41,403 nucleotides of DNA from Aequoribacter sp003520285 (GTDB taxonomy: Bacteria; Pseudomonadota; Gammaproteobacteria; Pseudomonadales; Halieaceae), in NCBI GenBank assembly GCA_963966765.1, contig CAXAAR010000009.1, forward strand, positions 1 to 41,403, written 5' to 3'. The notes beneath the pieces are model-generated. The model worked only from the letters and a program-made list of their open reading frames with translations, was not told the DNA's origin and ran no database searches. Shown here piece after piece: positions 1 through 7,967 of this stretch. Every line of letters begins with the position of its first letter. The stretch's first letter is position 1. Both the position numbers and the translations under genes were made by a program.

Positions 1-1544
1 GTTAAAGAGCGGCCGCGGGACATTACGTGATCGCTATGCACGATGACTGCGAGCGCATCTACGCGTTCGGCGTTAATTAATACGTCAAGACGCTGCAGTG
101 CCGCCGTCTCAAAGCGCTCAAAACTGTAATCGAGAGACGCGTAGCCTCGTGATACCGATTTGAGTCGATCGAAAAAGTCGAGCACAACTTCTGACATGGG
201 AAGATCGAACACCAAGGACACCTGCGAGCCCAAGAACAGCATATCTTTCTGCACCCCACGTTTGTCGATGCAAAGCGTTATGACATTACCAAGGTAATCT
301 TGTGGCACCAGGATGTGGGCTCGTGCAATCGGCTCGCGTATTTCCTGAATCAAGCCAGGATCAGGCAGAGCGCTTGGATTATCCACCAGAATGACCGAGC
401 CGTCTTTTTTCTCGACTTCATAAACTACGGTCGGGGCGGTCGTAATAAGGTCGAGATCGTACTCTCGCTCGAGGCGCTCCTGGATAATCTCCATGTGAAG
501 CATACCCAAAAAGCCGCAACGAAAGCCAAAGCCCAGCGCATCAGACGTTTCTGGCTCATAGAACAGGGACGCGTCATTCAAAGTCAACTTCCCGAGCGCA
601 TCACGGAAATCTTCGTAATCATCCGTGGACACCGTGAAAATCCCAGCGTAAACCTGTGGTTTGATCCGCTGGAATCCCGGCAAAGCGTCGGTGTCCGGCG
701 CTTGGGTACTGATCAATGTGTCGCCGACCGGTGCACCCAAAATATCCTTGATACCGGCGATCATGTAACCCACCTCGCCCGCTTTTAATTCGCTGGTTTC
801 GGTTCGCTTGGGAGTAAAAATACCGACACTATCGACCTGATGAACTCGCCCATTAGAGCGCGTAATCACACGATCTCGCTTTTTCAGCGATCCGTGCACC
901 ACCCGCACCAGCGAGACCACGCCCAGGTAGTTATCAAACCAAGAATCTATAATCAGAGCCTGCAATGGCCCGTCATGGTTACCCTGAGGTGGGGGAACTA
1001 AGTGGACGATTTCTTCAAGAACCTCGTCCATCCCCATACCCGTTTTAGCGCTGCAAGGCACCGCGTGCGTTGCATCAATACCAATGATCTCTTCAATCTC
1101 AAGTTTCACTTTGTCGGGATCAGCCTGAGGTAAATCCATTTTATTCAGGATAGGAACAACTTCTAAGCCTTGCTCGATCGCCTTGTAGCAATTTGCTACA
1201 GACTGGGCTTCGACGCCCTGACCCGCATCAACGACTAATAGGGCCCCCTCGCAGGCAGAGAGTGAGCGCGAGACCTCATAGCTGAAGTCAACGTGGCCTG
1301 GTGTGTCAATAAAGTTCAACTGGTAGGTACGGCCATCTCGAGCCGTATAATTTAGGGTGACGCTTTGCGATTTAATCGTAATGCCACGTTCTCGTTCGAT
1401 ATCCATCGAGTCGAGGACTTGCTCGGCCATTTCTCGCTCACTTAGACCACCACAGATCTGTATTAGGCGATCGGCCAGCGTCGACTTACCGTGATCAATG
1501 TGGGCAATGATCGAAAAGTTTCGTATGTGTGATAAGTCGCTCAA
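1..1544 (-). CDS. lepA: Elongation factor 4 (LepA), 3'-truncated by window edge
   Basis: Translational GTPase of the LepA/EF4 family, which acts on ribosomes and is thought to help translation under ionic stress or 30S biogenesis. The N-terminus reads LSDLSHIRNFSIIAH followed by IDHGKST, the family P-loop, and the frame stays open to base 1 (514 codons). The last visible stretch, VHSDHVMSRGRSLT, matches the LepA C-terminal region, so roughly the last 85 residues lie outside the window. The start is taken as TTG at 1544: it is the only start-like codon between an upstream in-frame TAG and the conserved LSHIRNF motif. No strong Shine-Dalgarno precedes it. It follows mucD by 88 bases on the same strand and may be read through from the sigma-E operon; no convincing sigma-70 promoter was seen in the gap. 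Identity is very secure; the start is moderately secure. Confidence 0.95.
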   Translation of the reverse strand, partial: MSDLSHIRNFSIIAHIDHGKSTLADRLIQICGGLSEREMAEQVLDSMDIERERGITIKSQSVTLNYTARDGRTYQLNFIDTPGHVDFSYEVSRSLSACEGALLVVDAGQGVEAQSVANCYKAIEQGLEVVPILNKMDLPQADPDKVKLEIEEIIGIDATHAVPCSAKTGMGMDEVLEEIVHLVPPPQGNHDGPLQALIIDSWFDNYLGVVSLVRVVHGSLKKRDRVITRSNGRVHQVDSVGIFTPKRTETSELKAGEVGYMIAGIKDILGAPVGDTLISTQAPDTDALPGFQRIKPQVYAGIFTVSTDDYEDFRDALGKLTLNDASLFYEPETSDALGFGFRCGFLGMLHMEIIQERLEREYDLDLITTAPTVVYEVEKKDGSVILVDNPSALPDPGLIQEIREPIARAHILVPQDYLGNVITLCIDKRGVQKDMLFLGSQVSLVFDLPMSEVVLDFFDRLKSVSRGYASLDYSFERFETAALQRLDVLINAERVDALAVIVHSDHVMSRGRSL

Positions 1545-1632
1545 ACAGAGATCTCGCTATTGACAGAGTGGGGGCGGACGCGCGCCGTGAATTGTAGCCT
1601 AAGCGCGACCCGCCCGCCATCCTAGCACCACC

Positions 1633-3024
1633 TCACTCTGTCGGTACTTTGAGACCTATGAATAATGGCGCTCCCCGCCTTAATAAACGCACGGGCACAG
1701 ATTGTCCTGCCGCAAGCTCGGCGATGGCGGCATTGAAGTCAGATACGGATCGAATGGGTCGACTCCCGACCATCGTAACCACATCTCCGGTCATAACCTC
1801 TTGCTCTGCCGCTGGCGAATCTGACTCAACTTGTCGCACCACAACTGCACCGGCTAGCCCGAGCTGCTCGAGCTCTTCTGGCGTCGCCTCAGCCACGACT
1901 AACCCAAGCTTGTTGGCATCAATCGACGCACTGCTGGCCACGTCTGCACCGTCTCTGGCAGCCAGCGCACCTACTTTGACTTTGATTGTGCGCTCGGAAC
2001 CTTCACGCATCAGTCGGACCTTAACCTCCGAGCCAGGTTTGATCAGACCGACCACGTGTGGCAACTGCGTCGACGTCTCGATAAACTCACCGTCAAATTC
2101 CAGAATGACGTCTCCCTCACGAATCCCTGCGGCATCCGCTGGACTGTCCTTCATCACCGAGGACACCAACGCGCCCGCCGGCCTCTCTAGCCCGAAGCCC
2201 TCTGCTAAGGTCTTATCAATGTTTTGGATGCTTACCCCCAACCAGCCACGCTGCACTGATCCAGAGTCCCGAAGCTGCTCCACTACATCACGCACCACGC
2301 TGACTGGAATCGCAAACGATAGGCCAATAGAGCCACCCGAGCGGGTATAAATCTGCGAGTTGACGCCAACGACTTCCCCCTTGAGGTTGAATAAGGGGCC
2401 GCCGCTATTACCCGGATTAATAGCAACGTCTGTCTGAATAAACGGGACATAATTTTCGTTGGTCTCAGTCGGGAGTGAACGCCCCATCGCACTCACGATC
2501 CCCGCTGTTACAGAAAAATCCAAGCCAAAGGGTGAACCGATGGCAAGCACCCACTCGCCAACCGCCAGATCAGCAGGCTGACCCAAGGTCAGGGTCGGTA
2601 AATTCTTGGCATCGATCTTGAGCAGAGCCAAATCAGACAAGGTATCTAAACCAATCACTTCAGCATCAAACTCGCGTCGATCGGTAAATCGGACTCGGAC
2701 CTTCTCTGCGTTTTCGACCACATGATTATTGGTAACAATATAGCCATCGTCGGACAGCACAAAGCCAGACCCCATCGAGCTTTGTTGCCGGCGCGAAGGT
2801 GGCATACCGTCAGGATCAAAAAACCGCTTGAGATAATCCGGAAGCGCGTCGTAGTCGAGTGACTCATCTGAGGAGCGCCGGTTGGCTTGCGGATAGTCGA
2901 CCAATATTTTGACCACCGCCGGCGAGTTCTTCTCAACAATTGATGTAAAGTCGGGTAACGCTGCTACAGATAATTGGCTGATAGCCAACACAAGACATCC
3001 AAAGACCCATCGTGGAATGGTCAT
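1633..3024 (-). CDS. mucD: Periplasmic serine endoprotease, DegP/HtrA family (MucD)
   Basis: HtrA-family protease/chaperone that degrades misfolded envelope proteins. The 463-residue product has a signal peptide ending near residue 22 (hydrophobic core, then SVAA-LPD). A trypsin-like domain carries the catalytic triad His101 (TNNHVV), Asp131 (SDLALLKID) and Ser207 (GNSGGP). Two PDZ domains follow at about 255-345 and 370-460, the second starting after a linker and ending close to the C-terminus. Length and domain order are those of MucD/DegQ. The ATG is preceded by a GGAG about seven bases upstream. It is the fifth gene of the rpoE operon, as mucD is in Pseudomonas algU-mucABCD, so induction by sigma-E is expected. 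The symbol mucD is chosen on context; degP and degQ are equivalent family names. Confidence 0.95.
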   Translation of the reverse strand: MTIPRWVFGCLVLAISQLSVAALPDFTSIVEKNSPAVVKILVDYPQANRRSSDESLDYDALPDYLKRFFDPDGMPPSRRQQSSMGSGFVLSDDGYIVTNNHVVENAEKVRVRFTDRREFDAEVIGLDTLSDLALLKIDAKNLPTLTLGQPADLAVGEWVLAIGSPFGLDFSVTAGIVSAMGRSLPTETNENYVPFIQTDVAINPGNSGGPLFNLKGEVVGVNSQIYTRSGGSIGLSFAIPVSVVRDVVEQLRDSGSVQRGWLGVSIQNIDKTLAEGFGLERPAGALVSSVMKDSPADAAGIREGDVILEFDGEFIETSTQLPHVVGLIKPGSEVKVRLMREGSERTIKVKVGALAARDGADVASSASIDANKLGLVVAEATPEELEQLGLAGAVVVRQVESDSPAAEQEVMTGDVVTMVGSRPIRSVSDFNAAIAELAAGQSVPVRLLRRGAPLFIGLKVPTE

Positions 3025-3048
3025 TTTGTTCTCCTGACTGAATTGTGG

Positions 3049-3519
3049 TTAAACGGTATTGATTTTGGAACGGTGGCTGCTTTCGATCACTTCGACGGCA
3101 TAAGGAAGGATATGAGATTGAAAGCCGCCTTCACGAGTCTGACGGTAGTTCAGCCAGAGCACTATAGTAGCCCCAGCCACGGCTGCTGTCAGTTGCAAGA
3201 GTATTTGCTCGGGCAGCCAGTAGCTCACCAAGGTTGCGGCTGCTAGCAAGGCCAGCAGAGGCCCCAAATAAACCTTGGCAGCGAATCCCAGCAAGGCGCC
3301 CTCTGATAACTCGATCAGGAGCGTATCGCCCGGCTTGACCGCTTCTTGTGACAGTGAGCCCATTTGCACCGGCATAGTCAGTGGTAAGCGCCGCATGGCG
3401 AGCAAAGAATGACCACAACCACTTTTGAGCGCACACGCGTGACACCCCGTCTCGGCTTGGGACTCGACCCATACCTGATCGCTATTTATGGACACAACTC
3501 GCCCGGTTTTACTGAGCAT
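3049..3519 (-). CDS. rseC: SoxR-reducing/sigma-E regulatory protein RseC (MucC)
   Basis: RseC/MucC inner-membrane protein, a positive modulator of sigma-E activity in enterics. The product of about 156 residues has an N-terminal cytoplasmic part with the family cysteine cluster at residues 26, 29 and 35 (GCHACALKSGC). Two transmembrane segments follow at about 76-98 and 105-124, then a short polar tail. A TTG start at 3534 in the same frame is possible, but the ATG at 3519 has a GGAG five bases upstream and is preferred. It overlaps the 3' end of rseB by about 11 bases, which suggests translational coupling. Its place between rseB and the protease gene is the classical order. The molecular role in this organism is inferred from the family. 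Confidence 0.9.
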   Translation of the reverse strand: MLSKTGRVVSINSDQVWVESQAETGCHACALKSGCGHSLLAMRRLPLTMPVQMGSLSQEAVKPGDTLLIELSEGALLGFAAKVYLGPLLALLAAATLVSYWLPEQILLQLTAAVAGATIVLWLNYRQTREGGFQSHILPYAVEVIESSHRSKINTV

Positions 3520-4384
3520 CTCTACTCCAATCAATTCCCTCTACCACCATTCTAGCGGTATTGACCGGAATTTCCCCAACGACAGTCACCAATCGAGGCC
3601 CAAGCGGCGAGTTCATACCTCTCACATACGAAACGGTGGCGCCGCGGCTGACGCGGCCTTCTCCCTTGCGAATCTCTGCCTCAGGGCGCTCAACAAAGAT
3701 AGAAAAACTTGAGAGTCCATCGGTGAAGGTTTGCGTGTCAATTGCACCAACTGTGCCCGCAGATTGCAGGAAGCCGCTCGGAACCCAGCTTGGTGACCAC
3801 CCGAAGTCGGCAACTGGCGACGCTTGAAGACCAAGAGGATTATCATCTGCTGCCTCACTCGCAGGCGCCGCGGTGGACACTGAGAGCGATTGAAGCTCGA
3901 TATTCTCTAATGCGCTACCCTGTGTAAAAGTCGTAGAACGCAGAACAATCTGTGTCTTCTGGTCTACCACCAACTGAAATCCATGTCGATAAAAGTCTCT
4001 TGGCACAGCGGTGACTATTTGTGTTTGGCGGCCTCCCGCGGTCTCGGTGCGCATGTCTAGCTTGTACCACTGCGCAACACCGCAACCCTCATTCGCGGTC
4101 AACAGTAACTGATGACTTTTATCGGGGCATTGTGCGCTGTGTGTAGGCACCCTCACACTGTAGCCTGACTGCTCACCACTGGCGCCATGACTAACGATAA
4201 TCTGCTGAGAACCAACAGCGGTTTGCACCAAGGCCCGAGCGGCAAAATTCGGCTTAGTCGTGCCGTGAACCACGCGGTCTAGCAAGGCTAACACCTCACG
4301 CTCGTCGCTACTGCATGACTGAGCGTAAGCCTGAGTGGACAGCAGGCTCAACACCACGACAAGAGTCGCAAGATACCCCTTCAC
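3509..4384 (-). CDS. rseB: Sigma-E regulatory protein RseB (MucB)
   Basis: Periplasmic RseB/MucB protein, which binds the periplasmic part of the anti-sigma factor RseA and protects it from regulated proteolysis until lipoprotein or LPS signals release it. The 291-residue precursor starts with a clear signal peptide (hydrophobic run, then TQAYA-QS, cleavage near residue 21). The mature part has the two-domain layout of the family: an LolA-like N-terminal domain to about 180, a linker with Ala/Ser/Asp, then the smaller C-terminal domain. It begins five bases after rseA and overlaps rseC at its 3' end, so it is part of a tight operon. Length is slightly under the usual ~320 residues but nothing obvious is missing. 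Confidence 0.92.
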   Translation of the reverse strand: MKGYLATLVVVLSLLSTQAYAQSCSSDEREVLALLDRVVHGTTKPNFAARALVQTAVGSQQIIVSHGASGEQSGYSVRVPTHSAQCPDKSHQLLLTANEGCGVAQWYKLDMRTETAGGRQTQIVTAVPRDFYRHGFQLVVDQKTQIVLRSTTFTQGSALENIELQSLSVSTAAPASEAADDNPLGLQASPVADFGWSPSWVPSGFLQSAGTVGAIDTQTFTDGLSSFSIFVERPEAEIRKGEGRVSRGATVSYVRGMNSPLGPRLVTVVGEIPVNTARMVVEGIDWSRDAQ

Positions 4385-4389
4385 GGCGA

Positions 4390-5031
4390 CTACCGCTCGC
4401 CCCGATTATCATCTGCCGCAAGCGCACCGGTCATGAAAGTCGCTGGCGTATGCAGAGCGCCTCTGGCCGCATGAGTTGCCGAATACGCCTCAAGACGCTG
4501 CCTCGCCAACTCATGATAGAGCCCTTCAACAGCGACCGGCTTAGGCAGAGTCGCACTCGACCGATCGCCGTAGCTTGCAGGTAACAATTGATTGGTGGTC
4601 GAACTTGCAATCGGCATCACCGGCATTGAGCGGACCGTTGGCACAGCTGAACCCGCCGCGAGAGCCAACGACTCCTCAGGCGCAGGCCACTGTTGTCCAA
4701 TCAAAACACCCAAGCAAGCCACAGTTGCGGCTACCGCAAACGGTCTAAATCGAGCCAACATCACCTGTAATGATCGTTGTGACGCTCTACTGCCACCCTG
4801 CTCTAAGGCGGCTCTCACGCCGTCTGCGATCGTTAAATCGACCCGCTGCGGCCTGCCATCGCGCGCACCCTGACGGACCGCATGCCATCGCGCCCAAACT
4901 TCCCTGAGCTCTGGCTGGCCATCGATCTGCGCCAGAAGGCGCCGCGTCGACAGTTCGTCTAGCTCACCATCGGCAAGCTGAGACAGCAGTTGCTTCGCTT
5001 CCTCTCGTGTCATAGTACTCTCGCTGGGCAT
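4390..5031 (-). CDS. rseA: Anti-sigma-E factor RseA (MucA)
   Basis: Membrane anti-sigma factor that holds RpoE inactive and is destroyed by DegS/RseP-type proteolysis on envelope stress. The 213-residue protein has the RseA N-terminal cytoplasmic domain (LLSQLADGELDEL and RWHAVRQ at about 15-55), one transmembrane helix at about 98-114, and a periplasmic tail expected to bind RseB. The ATG at 5031 is annotated; an internal ATG at 5013 (residue 7) is an alternative start and removes nothing conserved. It starts five bases after the rpoE stop. No DegS or RseP gene lies in the window. Confidence 0.92.
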   Translation of the reverse strand: MPSESTMTREEAKQLLSQLADGELDELSTRRLLAQIDGQPELREVWARWHAVRQGARDGRPQRVDLTIADGVRAALEQGGSRASQRSLQVMLARFRPFAVAATVACLGVLIGQQWPAPEESLALAAGSAVPTVRSMPVMPIASSTTNQLLPASYGDRSSATLPKPVAVEGLYHELARQRLEAYSATHAARGALHTPATFMTGALAADDNRGER

Positions 5032-5036
5032 GGAAA

Positions 5037-5657
5037 TTACTCTTTATCTCGCTGTAGCGCTGACTCACCCGAAAGCTGGGCAGCGACATTTAAATCTATT
5101 GTCTCTCGGCCTCGAAAGATTCTTGATCTGACGGTACCAATAGGGCAATCCATAATTGCTGCGATGTCTTCATAACTCAATCCATCGAACTCCCGCAGGT
5201 AAAACGCTGTTCTTAACTCATCTGGAAGATCGTTGACCGCGGCATCAATTGCCAGTTTCAGCTCTTCTCTGGCCAAGTTAGCTTCAGGCGTATCAACCTC
5301 ATGCAATCGATCGGACTCATCGTAAAGGACTGCATCGTCGATATCCCAATCAAGCGATGGCGCCCGCCTTGACCGAGCTACCAAATGATTTTTCGCAGTA
5401 TTGGTCGCAATCCGATATAACCATGTGTAAAACGCGCTCTCACCTCTAAAGCTGTCCAGTGCCTTAAACGCCTTGATAAACGCTTCTTGTGCGACGTCTT
5501 GCGCTTCGTCGCTGTCTTTAATGAATTTTGAAATCACGCTCAGCAACCGGTTCTGGTATTTGATCACCAATAAATCGAAGGCTCTCAAATCCCCAGCCTG
5601 AGCTCGTTGGACAAGCGCGCGATCCGATTCTTCGTCCGTTGCTACACCGGCGACCAC
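5037..5657 (-). CDS. rpoE: RNA polymerase sigma-E factor (RpoE/AlgU)
   Basis: ECF sigma factor directing the envelope-stress regulon. The 206-residue protein has region 2 at about 20-90 (DEAQDVAQEAFIKAFKALD, then FYTWLYRIATN) and region 4 at about 130-190 (LPDELRTAFYLREFDGLSYEDIA and GTVRSRIFRGRE), both typical of the RpoE/AlgU branch. The start is a GTG at 5657 with AGGGAG five bases upstream. It is the first gene of the rpoE-rseA-rseB-rseC-mucD operon and has a sigma-E-type promoter about 80 bases upstream, so positive autoregulation is likely. It diverges from nadB, an arrangement also known in Pseudomonas and enterics. Confidence 0.97.
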   Translation of the reverse strand: MVAGVATDEESDRALVQRAQAGDLRAFDLLVIKYQNRLLSVISKFIKDSDEAQDVAQEAFIKAFKALDSFRGESAFYTWLYRIATNTAKNHLVARSRRAPSLDWDIDDAVLYDESDRLHEVDTPEANLAREELKLAIDAAVNDLPDELRTAFYLREFDGLSYEDIAAIMDCPIGTVRSRIFRGRETIDLNVAAQLSGESALQRDKE

Positions 5658-5735
5658 CGATACTCCCTAAAATGACTATCATTCTTACCAATCGCATTGA
5701 CCGCCTTGCTGACGCAAATTTCGATGTTGTGCTAG

Positions 5736-5763
5736 TAAGAACGCTATTTTCTGATAAAGTTCC
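5736..5763 (-). promoter_or_regulatory. Sigma-E-type promoter of the rpoE operon
   Basis: On the minus strand the sequence reads GGAACTT (5757-5763), a 16-base spacer counted from GAACTT, then TCTTA (5736-5740). This is very close to the sigma-E consensus GAACTT-N16-TCTGA. It lies in the rpoE/nadB divergent gap and would give a leader of about 70 bases before the rpoE GTG. Strong match by eye; not tested experimentally. Confidence 0.8.
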
Positions 5764-5849
5764 GCGAGATTATCCACGCGCATTCCATTGTCGCCCTATT
5801 TCACGAGCCAGGGCAATGTAACATGATTTTTTGAGAGTATGGTGCTTCT

Positions 5850-7436
5850 ATGAGCTCAAAACGGTATCAGTACGATGTGGTTGTTATTGGTGCAGGCGCC
5901 GCTGGCATGTCGCTGGCCCTGAGCTTACCGCCGTCTACAAACATAGCGCTTCTGAGCAAAACGCCGCTGAATCACGGGAGCACCTACTGGGCCCAAGGTG
6001 GCATGGCCGCGGTAGTTGACGCCGCGGATACCATAGAATCCCACGTGCAGGATACCCTGGTGGCAGGTGCCGGCTTGTGTCAGCGCGCAGCCGTCGAATT
6101 TACCGTGTCGGAAAGCACCGCGGTGGTTGACTGGCTGGTATCGTTGGGCGTGCCATTTGACCGATTAGATGCAGTCGACAACGCGAACCCCAATTTCCAC
6201 CTCACCCAGGAAGGTGGTCATAGCCACCGTCGTATTTTGCACGCTGCAGACGCCACCGGCAAAGCCATCTCTAAAACGCTCAGTAGGCATTTGCTTGCTG
6301 CCGACAACATCGACGTCGTCACTCAGAAAGTCGCGGTCGATGCGATCGTGCAAGAAGGTGTTTGCCGAGGACTGTATGCGCTTGACCGCGACACGGGTCA
6401 AGTGGATGTTTATCAAGCGAAAGCGGTGGTCTTAGCCACCGGCGGCGCGAGTAAGGCCTATTTATATACCAGTAATCCAGACGGCAATAGCGGCGACGGG
6501 ATCGCCATCGCATGGCGCGCAGGATGCCGTGTTGCCAATATGGAGTTCAACCAATTTCACCCGACGTGTTTATTTCATCCAAAGGCCAAGTCGTACCTGA
6601 TTACCGAGGCCATCCGTGGCGAGGGGGGTCACCTCCTCTTGCCCTCAGGTGAGCGTTTTATGCATCGCTTTGACCCACGAGCCGAACTGGCGCCGAGAGA
6701 CATCGTCGCAAGAGCAATTGACCACGAAATGAAGCGTCTTGGTGCGGACCACTTATTACTCGATATTTCGCACAAACCCGCCGAGGAAGTTTTAAGGCTC
6801 TTTCCTAATGCGGCGAAACGCTGTGCTGAATTCGGGATTGATATCACGAAAGAGCCGATTCCCATCGTGCCTGCCGCTCATTATACCTGCGGCGGTGTCA
6901 TCGTGGATCAGTTCGGCTGCACCGATATCGAGGGTCTGTATGCAATTGGAGAAACCTCGCATACGGGGCTACATGGTGCCAATCGTATGGCGAGTAACTC
7001 GTTGTTAGAATGCCTGGTCTACGGCCGCTCGGCTGCTCAACATATCCAAAGAAATCGACTAGTGGCGACTGCGCTACCCTTAGATTGCGCATGGGATGAG
7101 AGCCAGGTCACGGACTCAGATGAAGATGTCGTGATTTCTCATAACTGGGATGAGCTCAGGCGTTTCATGTGGGACTATGTGGGCATAGTGCGCAGCGATA
7201 AGCGCCTCGAGCGTGCCCAACATCGGTGTGATCTGCTCAGCGCGGAAATTCACGAATACTACTCAAACTACCGGGTGAGTAACGATCTACTCGAGCTCAG
7301 GAATCTTGTCGTTGTGGCGGATTTGATGATTCGGAGCGCACGGGCACGGAAAGAGAGTCGAGGCTTGCATTACACGATCGACTACCCGCATACGCTAGAT
7401 GAAGCAGTGGATACAGTGCTGTCACCGAGCGTTTGA
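5850..7436 (+). CDS. nadB: L-aspartate oxidase (NadB)
   Basis: Flavoprotein that oxidises L-aspartate to iminoaspartate, the first step of de novo NAD synthesis together with NadA. The 528-residue product opens with the FAD Rossmann motif GAGAAG (residues 14-19) and the NHGSTYWAQGG segment that binds flavin. Glu121 sits in TQEGGHSHRR, the substrate site of E. coli NadB. RGEGG, HPTCL and the late GLHGANRMASNSLLE motif are also present, followed by the C-terminal helical domain. Length is normal. The ATG at 5850 is the start adjacent to the conserved N-terminus. It diverges from rpoE and its last 15 bases overlap the tail of a convergent YgfX-like ORF. Confidence 0.96.
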   Translation: MSSKRYQYDVVVIGAGAAGMSLALSLPPSTNIALLSKTPLNHGSTYWAQGGMAAVVDAADTIESHVQDTLVAGAGLCQRAAVEFTVSESTAVVDWLVSLGVPFDRLDAVDNANPNFHLTQEGGHSHRRILHAADATGKAISKTLSRHLLAADNIDVVTQKVAVDAIVQEGVCRGLYALDRDTGQVDVYQAKAVVLATGGASKAYLYTSNPDGNSGDGIAIAWRAGCRVANMEFNQFHPTCLFHPKAKSYLITEAIRGEGGHLLLPSGERFMHRFDPRAELAPRDIVARAIDHEMKRLGADHLLLDISHKPAEEVLRLFPNAAKRCAEFGIDITKEPIPIVPAAHYTCGGVIVDQFGCTDIEGLYAIGETSHTGLHGANRMASNSLLECLVYGRSAAQHIQRNRLVATALPLDCAWDESQVTDSDEDVVISHNWDELRRFMWDYVGIVRSDKRLERAQHRCDLLSAEIHEYYSNYRVSNDLLELRNLVVVADLMIRSARARKESRGLHYTIDYPHTLDEAVDTVLSPSV

Positions 7437-7628
7437 ACCGGCCAGCTTAATAGTGCGAGCGAGCGCTCTGAAATCATCATTTGAACAGGACCAACCCAAT
7501 ATCCATCGAATGCGTCCACTAGGATGCCGCAGCCAAATGAGCCCCGGAAAAACGCATTTGGAGCCGCGGTAGTCCCAATCGACCTGCGCTACCAGTGAAT
7601 CCGGCGAGCTGCTAGCCCTGCGGCGCAC
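7422..7628 (-). CDS. Short YgfX/CptA-like C-terminal remnant
   Basis: A 68-residue ORF starting at a GTG that overlaps the last codons of sdhE and ending inside the 3' end of nadB. Its second half (FPGLIWLRHPSGRIRW, then CSNDDFRALARTIKL) resembles the C-terminus of YgfX proteins, which are usually encoded directly after sdhE. Complete YgfX is about 135 residues and begins with a two-helix membrane hairpin; here that half is absent and only about 175 bases separate the sdhE and nadB stops. It may be a truncated relic or a shortened, still expressed protein. The assignment rests on position plus weak sequence resemblance. Confidence 0.4.
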   Translation of the reverse strand: MRRRASSSPDSLVAQVDWDYRGSKCVFPGLIWLRHPSGRIRWILGWSCSNDDFRALARTIKLAGSNAR

Positions 7629-7884
7629 CGGTCGCTGCTCGAATCTTATCGATCATCGGTTTGAAGCTTGGGTCATCAGGTGCCTCTCTTCGCATCAAAT
7701 AAGCATACAAATCTTGGTCTTGGCATGTCATCAGACGCTCAAAGGTGGCTCTGTCAGCCTCATTCAAGGTGACAAAATGATGGTTCACAAAAGGGCCTAG
7801 CAGCAAATCGAGTTCGAGCATCCCACGTCGGGCAGCCCAACGCATCCGGTTCACTTCGCTGATATCTACCATTGATTCTTCCAC
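7612..7884 (-). CDS. sdhE: FAD assembly factor SdhE (YgfY)
   Basis: Small cytosolic protein that promotes covalent flavin attachment to succinate dehydrogenase SdhA. The 90-residue sequence carries the defining RRGMLELD motif at about 19-26 and the later DxDLYAYLM region, and has the usual length. The upstream codon ATG at 7884 is used; Met5 (ATG at 7872) is an alternative start close to the conserved part. It is followed in the same direction by the YgfX-like remnant and divergent from ygfZ, a neighbourhood close to that of Pseudomonas. Identification is secure. Confidence 0.92.
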   Translation of the reverse strand: MEESMVDISEVNRMRWAARRGMLELDLLLGPFVNHHFVTLNEADRATFERLMTCQDQDLYAYLMRREAPDDPSFKPMIDKIRAATGAPQG

Positions 7885-7967
7885 CTGTTGTCGTTGGAGC
7901 GTAGTATACGCCTTGGGCCGATCAGGTCACCTGTAGAATAAGTCCCCTAAACCAACTTGACACAAAT

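Noticed and set aside
300..788. A 162-codon plus-strand ORF opposite lepA
   Set aside because: Antisense to LepA, with no recognisable motif or ribosome site.
1649..2350. A 233-codon ORF on the plus strand opposite mucD
   Set aside because: Low-complexity Ser/Thr/Pro-rich translation, entirely antisense to a conserved protease; a coding shadow.
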